DNA from: an uncultured Latescibacterota bacterium
GTDB taxonomy: Bacteria > Latescibacterota > UBA2968 > UBA8231
DNA length: 64,000 nt
Assembly (NCBI GenBank): GCA_951813615.1
Contig: OX638377.1
Span: 682,001 to 746,000 of the forward strand
Reading direction: 5' to 3'
Shown: piece by piece, positions 21,314 to 29,822 of the stretch
Layout of the letters: the number at the start of each line of letters is the position of its first letter
Numbering within the stretch: position 1 is the stretch's first letter
The notes under the pieces: generated by a model
The model's database searches: none
The model's input: only the letters and a program-made list of their open reading frames with translations
What the model was told of the DNA's origin: nothing
Program-made: the position numbers and the translations under genes

Positions 21314-21365
21314 GGCTATTGGCGAAGTGCTGGCAGGCGCAGCCAATAGCCTCTTTTATTTTTGG
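21314..21365 (+). terminator. Rho-independent terminator after the acidic repeat protein
   Basis: A perfect 10-bp stem, GGCTATTGGC pairing with GCCAATAGCC, separated by an 18-base loop and followed by TCTTTTATTTTT. It lies 48 bp after the stop codon and before a convergent gene whose stop is at 21414. Confidence 0.85.
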
Positions 21366-21413
21366 GTACTACGTCGTACTAATTTGTTACGTTGCTCCTT
21401 CTGTAAACTGCAA

Positions 21414-22805
21414 TCACAGCGACTGCAAAAAGGCCACGAGCGCGTCTCGGTCGCTCTGGTCTAGTTGACGCACATATTCCCGCGCTGTTTCCGCCTCGCC
21501 GCCGTGGAACATGATGGCTTCCATCAGCGTGCGCGCCCGTCCATCGTGCAGATACGCTGGAATGCCGTTGACCGTTGCTGTCAGGCCAATGCCCCACAGC
21601 GGCGGCGTGCGCCATTCGCGGCCATCGGCCTCAAAGTCGGAACGGTCGTCGGCCAACTCTTCCCCCATATCGTGCAACAGCAGATCCGTGTAGGGATGAA
21701 TGGTCTGGTTGGCTAAGGCCGCGATCTCGTGGTGGCCCGTCCGCAGGGTGGGGATGTGGCATCCCGAGCACTGGGCCGCCGCAAAGACCTCTTCGCCGCG
21801 CAACGCCTGCGGATCGTCGATGTTGCGGCGGGCGGGTACCGCTAGGGTTTGTACGTAAAAGGTGTTGATATCTAGGGTCTCTTGGCCGATTTCAGGGTCG
21901 TCTTGGTGATCGTCCATTTGCGGCTGACCGGCGGTGGATTCCTCGGGGAAATAAGGGCTGGTGATGCCCATGTCTTGGTGGTAGGCCCCGGCGACCTGCT
22001 GCAATAGGTCGGGATTGTTGGCCTTGAGACCAAAGCGGCCCAATTCGGTCTGTTGCGTGCGGAAGTTGTACACCTGATTGGGGCGGCCGGATATGCCGTC
22101 GCCATCGCTGTCGCCGGGGTCGGCCAGTGCCAAAATGGTCTCTTCGGGGATGGCTTCGAGTAGACCACGGCCAAAAACCGGCGGGGCCATGCGTGGCGAG
22201 AATAGGACGTCCGCCGGCAGCGGCTGATAGGCTTCCACTATGTCGTAAACCGGGAAGCGCAGGGAGTACGCTGTGCCGTCGGCAAAATGGCGGGTCTCCT
22301 CAAAGTAGGTGACATCGATCCGCGCCTCGGGTGCGACCCCGAAAACGGCGCGATCCCCAATCTGTTCGCCAAAACCCGGCACCGGCTGCGGGCCACCGGG
22401 CACTGTGGGATTGGTGCCGGGCAGGCTGACTCGCATGAGCATAGAGCCGATAAAAGGAGAGACATCGCCAAACCCTTCGCGCCCCCGGCCATCGCGAGCG
22501 TGACAGCCCACGCACGAGGTCTGATTGAAAACCGGCCCTAGGCCGTGACCTACTTCGGCGGGTGAGGTGACAAAGACCTGTTCAAAGGTCGCGTCCCCAG
22601 CCAAGAAGCGGTCTAGGTCCATCCCGTCCAAAGAGGGGATGGGGTTTTCAAATGCCAAACTGCTGGCGTCAAAAACCGTTGCCGCTCCGCCGGATAGGGC
22701 GCGGTCGTCCTCCACGGGAGTTGGGTCTAACCCACGGTCGTCGCCGCAGTGGGTGAGCGTAGTTAGGAGGCCCATACAGAGTATATATCTACAGGTAATG
22801 ATCAT
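21414..22805 (-). CDS. Di-heme oxidoreductase (DHOR, DUF1111) lipoprotein
   Basis: A 463-residue exported c-type cytochrome of the di-heme oxidoreductase/'thiol oxidoreductase' family. The ATG at 22805 is followed by a lipoprotein-type leader (LTTLTHC, Cys20). Two heme-binding motifs are present: CVGCH at 98-102 and CSGCH near 346. Further family segments are PSLDGMDLDRFLAG, HGLGPVFNQTSCVGCH and TPPLWGIGLT close to the second heme. Such genes usually sit beside imelysin-type (M75) proteins in putative iron-acquisition loci. Here the imelysin gene is upstream on the same strand, separated by the IS110 element. Extending the start to 22886 would run into the repeat region, so I reject it. Confidence 0.9.
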   Translation of the reverse strand: MIITCRYILCMGLLTTLTHCGDDRGLDPTPVEDDRALSGGAATVFDASSLAFENPIPSLDGMDLDRFLAGDATFEQVFVTSPAEVGHGLGPVFNQTSCVGCHARDGRGREGFGDVSPFIGSMLMRVSLPGTNPTVPGGPQPVPGFGEQIGDRAVFGVAPEARIDVTYFEETRHFADGTAYSLRFPVYDIVEAYQPLPADVLFSPRMAPPVFGRGLLEAIPEETILALADPGDSDGDGISGRPNQVYNFRTQQTELGRFGLKANNPDLLQQVAGAYHQDMGITSPYFPEESTAGQPQMDDHQDDPEIGQETLDINTFYVQTLAVPARRNIDDPQALRGEEVFAAAQCSGCHIPTLRTGHHEIAALANQTIHPYTDLLLHDMGEELADDRSDFEADGREWRTPPLWGIGLTATVNGIPAYLHDGRARTLMEAIMFHGGEAETAREYVRQLDQSDRDALVAFLQSL

Positions 22806-22827
22806 GCGAGAAACGAGTTTAATTAGT

Positions 22828-22838
22828 GATGTTACGCA
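22828..22838. repeat. GATGTTACGCA motif, copy 1
   Basis: An 11-bp sequence identical to 26760-26770. Both copies sit in AT-rich DNA upstream of a minus-strand gene and directly border a GC-rich palindromic element. It may mark one end of a dispersed intergenic repeat or its preferred target. Confidence 0.4.
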
Positions 22839-22854
22839 TAGGCCCGGGTATGAG

Positions 22855-22945
22855 ATACTTCGACTCCGTTGCACTCCGCTCAGCATGACGGCGGCTGGTG
22901 CTTTCCAGTCTTGTCATGCTGAGCGCAGCGAAGCATCTTGTATCT
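22855..22945. repeat. REP-like palindromic repeat (GTCATGCTGAGCG hairpin)
   Basis: A perfect 13-bp stem, CGCTCAGCATGAC (22877-22889) with GTCATGCTGAGCG (22913-22925), around a 23-base loop. Imperfect extensions run outward to GATAC/GTATC. The phrase GCTGAGCGCAGCGAAGCATC resembles dispersed intergenic palindromes found in many environmental genomes (from memory, not searched). It lies between the DHOR start and the transposase leader. Confidence 0.65.
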
Positions 22946-23155
22946 TCGGTATGGAGGCTTTAGGATGTCCTATTCCCATCCGCTCGGGGCAGGCCGCAAG
23001 CATCTGAAGGCATCGACCTTGTGTGTGAGAGAGGCCCCCCGCCTTCTGGAGCCATACCGAAGAGTATCCAAGCCCCAAGAGGCTGCATAGACAAGGTAGG
23101 TAGCTCCCGGTACAAGGTCCGGGGACCCGAGCCCAATATATCAGGAGGTGTTGCC
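22943..23155 (+). ncRNA. Candidate bridge RNA / structured leader of the IS110 transposase
   Basis: The non-coding stretch before the transposase contains a perfect 12-bp long-range stem, TCTTCGGTATGG (22943-22954) with CCATACCGAAGA (23052-23063), enclosing about 97 bases of GC-rich sequence with smaller self-complementary parts. IS110-group elements are known to express a bridge RNA from the 5' non-coding end that guides target and donor recognition. The size and position fit, but the loops were not matched to target or donor sequence. Confidence 0.45.
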
Positions 23156-24148
23156 ATGCCACAAGTCCATCACGCAGGTATCGATGTGAGTGCCAAGACC
23201 TTACAGGTGGCCTTAGCCCGCCCAGGCCAGAGCCTACAGCAGGGCACCTTTGCCAATACGCCGCTCGGCCATCGGACGTTACTTGGATGGCTGACCAAAG
23301 GCGGGTCGTCCGTCCGCGTGGGCTTGGAGGCGACCGGCTTGTATAGCCAACGGATCGCTTGGGCGTTGCACGGCCATCGCCGACTGGAGGTGATGGTCAT
23401 CAACCCCAAAGCCATCAAACACTATGCGCAAGCCCACCTACAACGAGCCAAAACCGATCCGTTGGATGCCCGCTTGATCGCAGACTACATCCAGCGGATG
23501 CCCTTCCAGCCGTGGCAGCCGACCGACGAGTCGAGCCTACACCTGCAAGCGTTGACCCGACGCATCGGCCAACTCAAACGCGATCTAATCGCTGAGCGCT
23601 GCCGACTCCACGCCGAAGGCTATCGTGCGCTGCCGTCCGACCCGATCACCCGCGATATGCAAGTCCACATCCGCCACCTCCAGCGCCGTATCGCCCGCTT
23701 AGAGGAGCAAGCCCACGCCTTAGTGGAGGCCCCTCCGCTGCAGATGGCCTACCACAGGCTGCTATCCATCCCTGGCATCGGCCCTACGTCGGCCGTGCGG
23801 CTATTGGCCGAGTTAGCCCCCTTGCCCTCCGATATGAAGCCGCCCCAGTGGGTCGCCTACGCCGGCTTAGACCCCCGACCCCGCCAGTCGGGCACCTCAG
23901 TAGATACCCCCCGGCCCATCTCCAAAGCCGGCAATAAACATCTACGCACCGCCCTATATATGCCCGCGTTGGTCGCCGTGCGCCATGCCTGCCATATCCA
24001 AGCCTTTTACGACCAACGCATCGCCGCCGGGCAAAAGCCCAAGCAAGCCCTCGTCGCCGTCATGCGTAAGCTGCTGCATGCCATCTGGGGCGTGTGGACC
24101 TATGACCAAGACTTCGATGGCGAAAAATTCTACCAAAACGCTGCATAA
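23156..24148 (+). CDS. IS110-family transposase (DEDD / RuvC-like recombinase)
   Basis: A complete 330-residue transposase. I choose the ATG at 23156 because CAGGAGG lies just upstream and GIDVSAKTLQVAL then forms the first RuvC-like strand. The DEDD residues can be traced as Asp in GIDVSAK, Glu in LEATGLY and the Asp pair in KTDPLDARLIADY. The C-terminal Tnp_20 domain has IPGIGPTSAVRLLAEL and ISKAGNKHLRTALY, which carry the helix-hairpin-helix and the conserved serine region. The reading frame is intact, so the element may be active. It is oriented against the flanking genes. Confidence 0.95.
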   Translation: MPQVHHAGIDVSAKTLQVALARPGQSLQQGTFANTPLGHRTLLGWLTKGGSSVRVGLEATGLYSQRIAWALHGHRRLEVMVINPKAIKHYAQAHLQRAKTDPLDARLIADYIQRMPFQPWQPTDESSLHLQALTRRIGQLKRDLIAERCRLHAEGYRALPSDPITRDMQVHIRHLQRRIARLEEQAHALVEAPPLQMAYHRLLSIPGIGPTSAVRLLAELAPLPSDMKPPQWVAYAGLDPRPRQSGTSVDTPRPISKAGNKHLRTALYMPALVAVRHACHIQAFYDQRIAAGQKPKQALVAVMRKLLHAIWGVWTYDQDFDGEKFYQNAA

Positions 24149-24206
24149 AACCATTGACCACAAAGAGAGTATCTCATGCCCCAAATGCCTCCTGTACATA
24201 GATCAG

Positions 24207-25283
24207 TTAATTACCTAACACCAACGGCAGGATATCTTCCTCCAAGGTTTGCTGAACCTTGGCCACTGCGGCCTGCGCTGTTTCGATTTGGCTCCGATCC
24301 GAGGCAATGGCGTCGCGGAAGGGCTGCTGGATATTGCCGATCTCGTCGATGGCCGTCTGGATTTCCCGTTTGAGCCGTTGATCTAGATCGGCGTCGGCTT
24401 GGCGGATGAAGTCGTCCAAGCCCGCTCCGGTGCCCGCGTAGTCGCCGGTATAGACGTGCTGGACGCTGCGAAGGTTGTTTTGAAAGTCGGCGATAGAATT
24501 GAAGCTAAATTGGGATTCGACGAGGCGAGGATCGTTCTCGACGAAGGGGTCGGCAATTTTGCCGTTGGCCACCTCGTCGCAGATGCCGATCATGCCGCTG
24601 ACCATTTCCTGGACTGCCGACTGGGCGGACGGATACGCGTCGCTGCCACTGCCGGCGTTGCGGACCTTTTGGCCAAAGTTGCCGCCAGAGGAAATCCAGC
24701 TCGTGTGCAGGGCGCTGGCCGTGGCCCGCAGATCTTGGGTCGTGGCAATCAGATAGGCGAACTCGCGCTCGGTGAAATCGGCTGCGGTCTTGCTACCGCC
24801 TTCGTCAAAGAGCAGGTACTCGATGGTGTGGAAGCCCTTGAGGGTGCCGTCCAGACTGCCCACGTACGCGGGCGTCAAGTCGTTGTCGCTGGCCAATACT
24901 CCGTCCAAGTCCGTGCGGTTGACCGGCCAACTGTCGAGCGCTGGATCGTAGCCGTTGAAGTCCACCGGCCCAAAGAGAAATCCCTCGCTGGCTTCCCAGG
25001 GGATGCGCGTGGCCACCCAAGCGTTCCGGGCAGCACTGAGGTTTTCAGGCGTAGGATCGCTGCTCAGGGCCTCGACTGCGGCGAGCAGTTCGCCGGCCCG
25101 CTCGTCCAAGTCCGCGTACGTGGCAATGACGACGTTGTCGGTGAAGTTGTCCAAGATGGGCGCAAAGTCGAACTCAGCCTCAGCTGGTCCGGTGGGCGCG
25201 TCGCTATCGTCGCCGCAACCGGCAATTAGCAGCAGGCTGCAAGCGGCTAGCCCGACCCCCAATCGCAAAAATATGGTTTTCAT
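24207..25283 (-). CDS. Imelysin family (M75) lipoprotein
   Basis: A 358-residue lipoprotein; the signal ends at LLIAGC with Cys23 as the lipid site. The imelysin signature GxHxxE appears as GFHTIE (150-155). The domain also carries the WEASEGFLFGP segment. Imelysin-like proteins (IrpA, EfeO/EfeM relatives) take part in iron uptake, probably as periplasmic or surface iron binders; peptidase activity is doubtful for the family. It is 81 bp downstream of an outer-membrane protein gene on the same strand, and the DHOR cytochrome follows beyond the IS element, so the trio likely formed one operon before insertion. Confidence 0.9.
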   Translation of the reverse strand: MKTIFLRLGVGLAACSLLLIAGCGDDSDAPTGPAEAEFDFAPILDNFTDNVVIATYADLDERAGELLAAVEALSSDPTPENLSAARNAWVATRIPWEASEGFLFGPVDFNGYDPALDSWPVNRTDLDGVLASDNDLTPAYVGSLDGTLKGFHTIEYLLFDEGGSKTAADFTEREFAYLIATTQDLRATASALHTSWISSGGNFGQKVRNAGSGSDAYPSAQSAVQEMVSGMIGICDEVANGKIADPFVENDPRLVESQFSFNSIADFQNNLRSVQHVYTGDYAGTGAGLDDFIRQADADLDQRLKREIQTAIDEIGNIQQPFRDAIASDRSQIETAQAAVAKVQQTLEEDILPLVLGN

Positions 25284-25364
25284 AAGAGTAGCTCCCTTTC
25301 GTCAAAATTGAAACTTAGTGCACAGGCGACTTCCACCAGTGCCCGATTTCACAGTGAATGGTTT

Positions 25365-26621
25365 TTAGAACTGAAATCCCAGTCCCAAGCTCAGGGTGTT
25401 TTCAGGGTTAAAGCGGGCGGCCCCCAGCCGCCGCATGGCGTAATCGGCCTTGAGCACCACGGTATCTTCCATGTTGTAGTTTGCGCCAACGGTATAGACC
25501 CGGCGCGCAAAGCGCGGATTGTCAAAGGTCTCGTCTGGGACCGCGGCCATGCTGTCGTACGCGTCCAAGCGGATGAACAGGTCCAAGCGGTTGGGCGAAG
25601 GAGCGGCCAGCCAAGGCAGGACGTCGTAGCCGACCTCGACGAAGGCCGCATACGCCGCCCGGGCCACCGGCGAGCGCAAGACGTCGAGATTGTTCGATAG
25701 GGTGCGGTTGCGGGCGCTGACGAGGGCGGCGTTCTGCAGATGCCCATAGAGGTATAGCCCGCGCGCGCGGACCCGCCCCCAGTCGAAGCTGCCGTGCACA
25801 TCGACGATGGAGACGTGCGCGTCAATCCCTTCCATATCGGGCTTGGGGCGGTTGTCGGCGCTGTCGCCGCGATAGCCGGAAATACCCAGCACCCAGTGCG
25901 GCGCGAACTGATAATCGAGGCGTCCGACCCAAGCCATATTGGTCGCCTGAATCGTCTCAAAGCGCTTTTGGTGGCCGCCGACGATCCAGGTTTGCGAGCT
26001 GAAACCGGTCGCGTCCAAGCCATTGATTAGCTGTAGCTGGTAGCGCCAGCCCCGGTAGGTCCCGGAGATCTCCACGCCGGTCTCGTGCCAGAGCGCCGGG
26101 ATGATGGAAGTTTCGGCTTCCGAGCGCCGGGAGCCGAAGAAATCGGCGGGATGGAAGCGATGGCTCAAGTGGCCCACGGCGACGTAGAAATGCCCCAAGC
26201 GGACGCGGAAGGCGTTGCTGAAGGTCCGCTCGATGGCCAACTCCTCGACGACGACTTCGCCGCCTTTTTCAATTTCCTGCTCGAACTCGCCGAATTCCTC
26301 AAACTCCAATTCTAGCGCGGCACCAGCCCCGCCGTGCTCAAATTCCACCTCGGCTTCCAACTCGGTATTTTTGAGCAACTCGACTTCTAATTCGAGCGCG
26401 AGGCGGGTGATGTCGATGATGGCGCGGCTGTCTGGGGGGGAACCATTGGGACCACTTTTTTGGTCGGGGCCGAAATCGAAGTGGGAATAGAGCATCTCGC
26501 CGTAGCCTTCTAGATGGAAGGACGGATCTGTGGAGGCGTTCGCGCCTTGCACGGGCAGGAAAGAAAGGAGGATAAATAGCTGAAAAATATGAAGATAAGG
26601 TTTGTCGGGAGAGTGTCGCAT
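25365..26621 (-). CDS. Predicted outer-membrane beta-barrel protein
   Basis: About 418 residues from the ATG at 26621 (an in-frame ATG at 26660 is the alternative). The leader FQLFILLSFLPVQGANAS is a signal peptide, and the chain ends in alternating hydrophobic strands finishing LSLGLGFQF, with the terminal Phe typical of barrel proteins. A Glu-rich, possibly coiled insert lies near residues 70-125. Segments such as FYVAVGHLSHRFHPADF, WRYQLQLINGLDA and VWVGRLDYQFAPHW-like strands resemble phosphate-selective or carbohydrate porins. As first gene of the imelysin/DHOR group it may provide passage for the iron substrate. Family assignment is uncertain. Confidence 0.75.
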   Translation of the reverse strand: MRHSPDKPYLHIFQLFILLSFLPVQGANASTDPSFHLEGYGEMLYSHFDFGPDQKSGPNGSPPDSRAIIDITRLALELEVELLKNTELEAEVEFEHGGAGAALELEFEEFGEFEQEIEKGGEVVVEELAIERTFSNAFRVRLGHFYVAVGHLSHRFHPADFFGSRRSEAETSIIPALWHETGVEISGTYRGWRYQLQLINGLDATGFSSQTWIVGGHQKRFETIQATNMAWVGRLDYQFAPHWVLGISGYRGDSADNRPKPDMEGIDAHVSIVDVHGSFDWGRVRARGLYLYGHLQNAALVSARNRTLSNNLDVLRSPVARAAYAAFVEVGYDVLPWLAAPSPNRLDLFIRLDAYDSMAAVPDETFDNPRFARRVYTVGANYNMEDTVVLKADYAMRRLGAARFNPENTLSLGLGFQF

Positions 26622-26759
26622 GGATTGGCTAAAGAGTCGTAATGTCGCTATTACAAGCATTCTATCAATAGAACTAAAGTTAATTTTGGTATTCGTTTGT
26701 TTGGTATGCAAAACAAAAGTATTAATAGCATTCCTATCTGTCAAGAATATTATTTGATT

Positions 26760-26799
26760 GATGTTACGCAGTAGGGGGCGGTTTGAAACCGCCCCCTAC
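26760..26799. repeat. GATGTTACGCA motif, copy 2, joined to a 29-bp perfect palindrome
   Basis: GATGTTACGCA (26760-26770) is followed directly by a perfect palindrome at 26771-26799: a 14-bp arm GTAGGGGGCGGTTT, one central G and the complementary arm AAACCGCCCCCTAC. No T-run follows, so it is not a standard terminator. It lies between the divergent outer-membrane protein and glnD genes. Confidence 0.65.
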
Positions 26800-26837
26800 C
26801 GGGCCGTATATTAATTGAATTTGGATTTGGAGAAGCT

Positions 26838-29438
26838 ATGGGATTTGCAGAAACATTTGCCGACTCGCTGAAAGAGATGCCCCGTGCGCCGATGGGGGAG
26901 GCCCTGCGGCCGCTGTGGCAAGAGGCCCTCGCGCAGATTGAGGCCGAGCACCAAGCCGGGGCCGACGGGCAGACCGTGGCCCGGCGGATCGCCGAGGCCA
27001 TGGATGCGGTGGTGCTGTCCATCTATCAGAGCGCCATGCCCCAGACGGCTGGTCCCCACGCTCTGGTGGCGCTGGGCGGGTACGGTCGTTGCGAAATGGC
27101 ACCGCACTCCGACGTTGACTTACTCTTCCTGTTCGCCAAGAGCCAAGACAAGGTGCCCGCAGTCGTCTCTGGCGTATTCAATCCGCTGTGGGATTTGGGA
27201 TTCGAAGTGGGGCACAGCAGTCGCACGTTGGACGACGTGGTTAGGTACGTGCGCGAAGATTTGGAATCGCGCACCGCGATGATGGACGGCCGCCTGCTGG
27301 CCGGTGACGCCGCACTGTTCGCCCAGTTCCAACAGCGGCTCTACAAGCGCGTGCCCAAGCGCACGGTTACCGAGCTGAGTAGGCTGCGCCAGCAGCGGCT
27401 TGAAGCGCGGCAATCCGTTCAGCTTTTAGAGCCGAATGTCAAGGAGAGTCCGGGGGGCTTGCGCGAGATACAGATGTTCGAGTGGGCACTCAAGGCCAAG
27501 GTCAAAGCGCCCGACTGCGGCGATTTGTACGCGCAGTATCTCGACGGCGGCAGCAAGAGCCTCGCCCACAGCCGGGCCTTTCTCTGGCGGGTGCGGCACG
27601 CGCTCCACTTTGCCGTGGGCCGCAAGCGCGATGTGCTAGAGCACGATATCAAGCCGCAGATCGCGGCTGCCTTGGGCTATGAAGACCAAGACCAAGAGCT
27701 GGCGGCCGAGTGCTTTATGCGCGAGTACTACCTCCATGCGCGCACCGTGTATCATCTAGTGGAACGCGCCTTCCAGCAATTGACGCGCAAGCCGCGCAAC
27801 AGCAGTCGCAGTATGTATATAGAGCGCGGTGTCGCTGCAATAGAGGGGGAGATCGTCCTCACTGATGACAAGGAGTACTTTGCCGCCGACCCCCTGCGCC
27901 TGCTAAAGATTTTCCTCACGGCCCAGACCAAGAACTTGAAGCTGAGCGATCAGGCGCAGAGCGCGGTGCGCGCCAGTCTGCCGCTGATCAACGACGGCTT
28001 CAGACGCCGGCCTGAGGCCCGCGACTTGTTCTTCAAGATACTCAAGCGCAAATACCACACGGCGCGCACGCTCCGGAGCATGCACGACTTGGGCGTCTTA
28101 GGCGCGTACCTGCCCGAGTTTGAACGGCTGACCTGCTTGGTCCAATACGACATTTACCACATCTACACGGTCGATGAGCATACGCTGATTGCGCTGGAAA
28201 ACTTGGAAGCTCTCGGTCAGCGGGAGGGGAGCATGGCGGAGATCCTCGCCCAATGCACGCGCCGCGACCTGCTGTTCTTCGCCGTGCTGTTGCACGACGT
28301 GGGCAAGTGGAAGCGCGACGACCACATTGCGCGGGGCATTGAGATGACCGAGGAGTTGAGCGAGCGGATGGGGCTGGACCAAGAGGAGCGATCCATGCTG
28401 CTCTTCCTCGTGAAGCACCATCAGGACATGGTGCTGATCTCTAGGCGGCGCAATCTCGACGACTACGAGATGATCGCCGAGTTTGCCGGGCTGTTTGCCA
28501 ACGAGGAATGGTTGCGGGCGCTCTACTTGGTCTCGTACGCCGACCTGTCGGCTGTTGCGCCCGACGCGTGGACCGAGTGGCAAGGAGCCTTGCTGTGGGA
28601 ATTGTACTACAAAACGGCCGAGCAACTGCACTCGGACATGGAGGCCCTGGAGGCCAAACAGCGCGCTCGCCAACTGCTCAACAAGCATCTCGATCACATC
28701 GAGGGCCGCTGGTCGGCCCAGCGCGTCATCCAGTTCCAAGAGCATATTGAGCAGCTATCGCCGAGCTACTTGGTGGCCTACAACCGCGAGCAGATCAAGT
28801 TGCATCTGGAGATGATCGCCCACCTGAGCCGGGAACATCCTTTTGTCTTGGAATTCATCGAGCACGAGGGACACACCGAGGTCGTCGTCTGCACCCGCGA
28901 TCAGCGCCAGATCTTGGCCAAGATCTGCGGTGCCTTGGCCGTCAACGACATCAACATCCTCGGCGCTGATGTCAACACCCGCGCCGACGATGTAGTGCTC
29001 GACATTTTCCAGGTGACCAATATTGACGGCAGCCCGGCGCTGCCCGACTGGAAGAAGGAGCGCATGCGCGAGCGGGTGGCCGAGGTTATTTCGCTGCGGC
29101 TCAAGGCCCGCGAGTTGATAGCAAAGTACAGCAGTAGTTGGGATCGCCGCCGCCGGCAGCGGCAGTACGACCAGCCACCGCGCATCGCGTTTGATAACCA
29201 GATTTCGGCCCGCTACACGGTCGTCGATATTGAAGCCCAAGACACCGTGGGCCTGCTGTACAGAATCGCGTACCTGCTGGACGAGCTGGATCTCGACATT
29301 CACCGCGCCATTATCAACACGGTGGCGGCGCGGGCACAAGATTCCTTCTACATCGTCGATGCCGAAGGGCAGAAGATCGCCAGCCACGAGGAGCTCGACC
29401 GGATACAACAGTACCTGCTCGACGGGCTGGCGTCTTGA
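26838..29438 (+). CDS. glnD: [Protein-PII] uridylyltransferase / uridylyl-removing enzyme
   Basis: An 866-residue GlnD, close to the usual 850-900. The order is canonical: a nucleotidyltransferase domain with GGYGR (80-84) and SDVD (91-94), a GlnD_UR_UTase helical region with VKESPGGLREIQM, an HD hydrolase domain with LLHDVGKW (His485-Asp486), and two C-terminal ACT domains (about 677-750 and 791-863) that bind glutamine. It modifies PII proteins with UMP in response to glutamine and thereby sets nitrogen control. The ATG has GGAGAAG upstream. No glnB is adjacent. A small fragment of its 3' end is copied at 38963-38980. Confidence 0.96.
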   Translation: MGFAETFADSLKEMPRAPMGEALRPLWQEALAQIEAEHQAGADGQTVARRIAEAMDAVVLSIYQSAMPQTAGPHALVALGGYGRCEMAPHSDVDLLFLFAKSQDKVPAVVSGVFNPLWDLGFEVGHSSRTLDDVVRYVREDLESRTAMMDGRLLAGDAALFAQFQQRLYKRVPKRTVTELSRLRQQRLEARQSVQLLEPNVKESPGGLREIQMFEWALKAKVKAPDCGDLYAQYLDGGSKSLAHSRAFLWRVRHALHFAVGRKRDVLEHDIKPQIAAALGYEDQDQELAAECFMREYYLHARTVYHLVERAFQQLTRKPRNSSRSMYIERGVAAIEGEIVLTDDKEYFAADPLRLLKIFLTAQTKNLKLSDQAQSAVRASLPLINDGFRRRPEARDLFFKILKRKYHTARTLRSMHDLGVLGAYLPEFERLTCLVQYDIYHIYTVDEHTLIALENLEALGQREGSMAEILAQCTRRDLLFFAVLLHDVGKWKRDDHIARGIEMTEELSERMGLDQEERSMLLFLVKHHQDMVLISRRRNLDDYEMIAEFAGLFANEEWLRALYLVSYADLSAVAPDAWTEWQGALLWELYYKTAEQLHSDMEALEAKQRARQLLNKHLDHIEGRWSAQRVIQFQEHIEQLSPSYLVAYNREQIKLHLEMIAHLSREHPFVLEFIEHEGHTEVVVCTRDQRQILAKICGALAVNDINILGADVNTRADDVVLDIFQVTNIDGSPALPDWKKERMRERVAEVISLRLKARELIAKYSSSWDRRRRQRQYDQPPRIAFDNQISARYTVVDIEAQDTVGLLYRIAYLLDELDLDIHRAIINTVAARAQDSFYIVDAEGQKIASHEELDRIQQYLLDGLAS

Positions 29439-29486
29439 GTGGGAGTGAGCGCTAAACCCCGGCATATTTGATCCGGAGATAGAGGA

Positions 29487-29822
29487 ATGACACAAGTTAC
29501 CGACGATCTTCTCGACCAGATGGTCCAAGCCATCGTTGCCGAGGTCGATCCCGAGCAGGTGATCCTCTTCGGCTCTCGCGCTCGCGGCGACGCGCGGGAA
29601 GATTCGGATGTCGATCTGGTGGTGGTAGAAGCCGAGCCGTTTGGGAAGAAGCGGAGCCGACGTTTAGAGGCCGCCCGGGTTTACGGAGCGGTGGCCGGTT
29701 TCGATGCTCTGACAGACATCTTGATTTATAGCCGCGACGAGGTTGACCACTGGCGCGACTCAGTCAACCATGTCATTGCCCGTGCATTACGAGAGGGAAC
29801 CGTGCTCTATGAGCGAGCTTGA
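29487..29822 (+). CDS. MNT-type minimal nucleotidyltransferase (antitoxin-like), copy 1
   Basis: A 111-residue minimal nucleotidyltransferase with the GSRARG and SDVDLVVVE motifs (residues about 29-48) that define the Pol-beta active site. A C-terminal Tyr/Trp-rich helix follows (ILIYSRDEVDHWRDS). It overlaps the next gene, a HEPN-domain protein, by 14 bp. This is the standard arrangement of MNT-HEPN toxin-antitoxin or defence pairs, in which the MNT partner can AMPylate or otherwise silence the HEPN partner. A second gene at 39030 is almost identical over the first 55 codons. Confidence 0.9.
   Translation: MTQVTDDLLDQMVQAIVAEVDPEQVILFGSRARGDAREDSDVDLVVVEAEPFGKKRSRRLEAARVYGAVAGFDALTDILIYSRDEVDHWRDSVNHVIARALREGTVLYERA

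Larger units (their letters stand above)
22846..24181 (+). mobile_element. IS110-family insertion element (boundaries tentative)
   Basis: The element holds one DEDD transposase gene and about 300 bp of structured non-coding leader. I set tentative limits at a 12/13-bp inverted repeat, GGGTATGAGATAC (22846-22858) and GTATCTCATGCCC (24169-24181). IS110-group elements often lack terminal inverted repeats, so the true ends may lie inside these. In that case the inverted repeat would belong to a palindromic element that served as target. The element splits the imelysin-DHOR gene pair. Confidence 0.7.

Noticed and set aside
23021..23155. Extension of the transposase by 45 residues to an ATG at 23021
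   Set aside because: The extra part falls in the structured leader, and the ATG at 23156 has a strong ribosome site right before the first catalytic strand.
26771..26799. Terminator role for the 29-bp palindrome
   Set aside because: There is no T-run on either side and both flanking genes are divergent, so there is no transcript to end.
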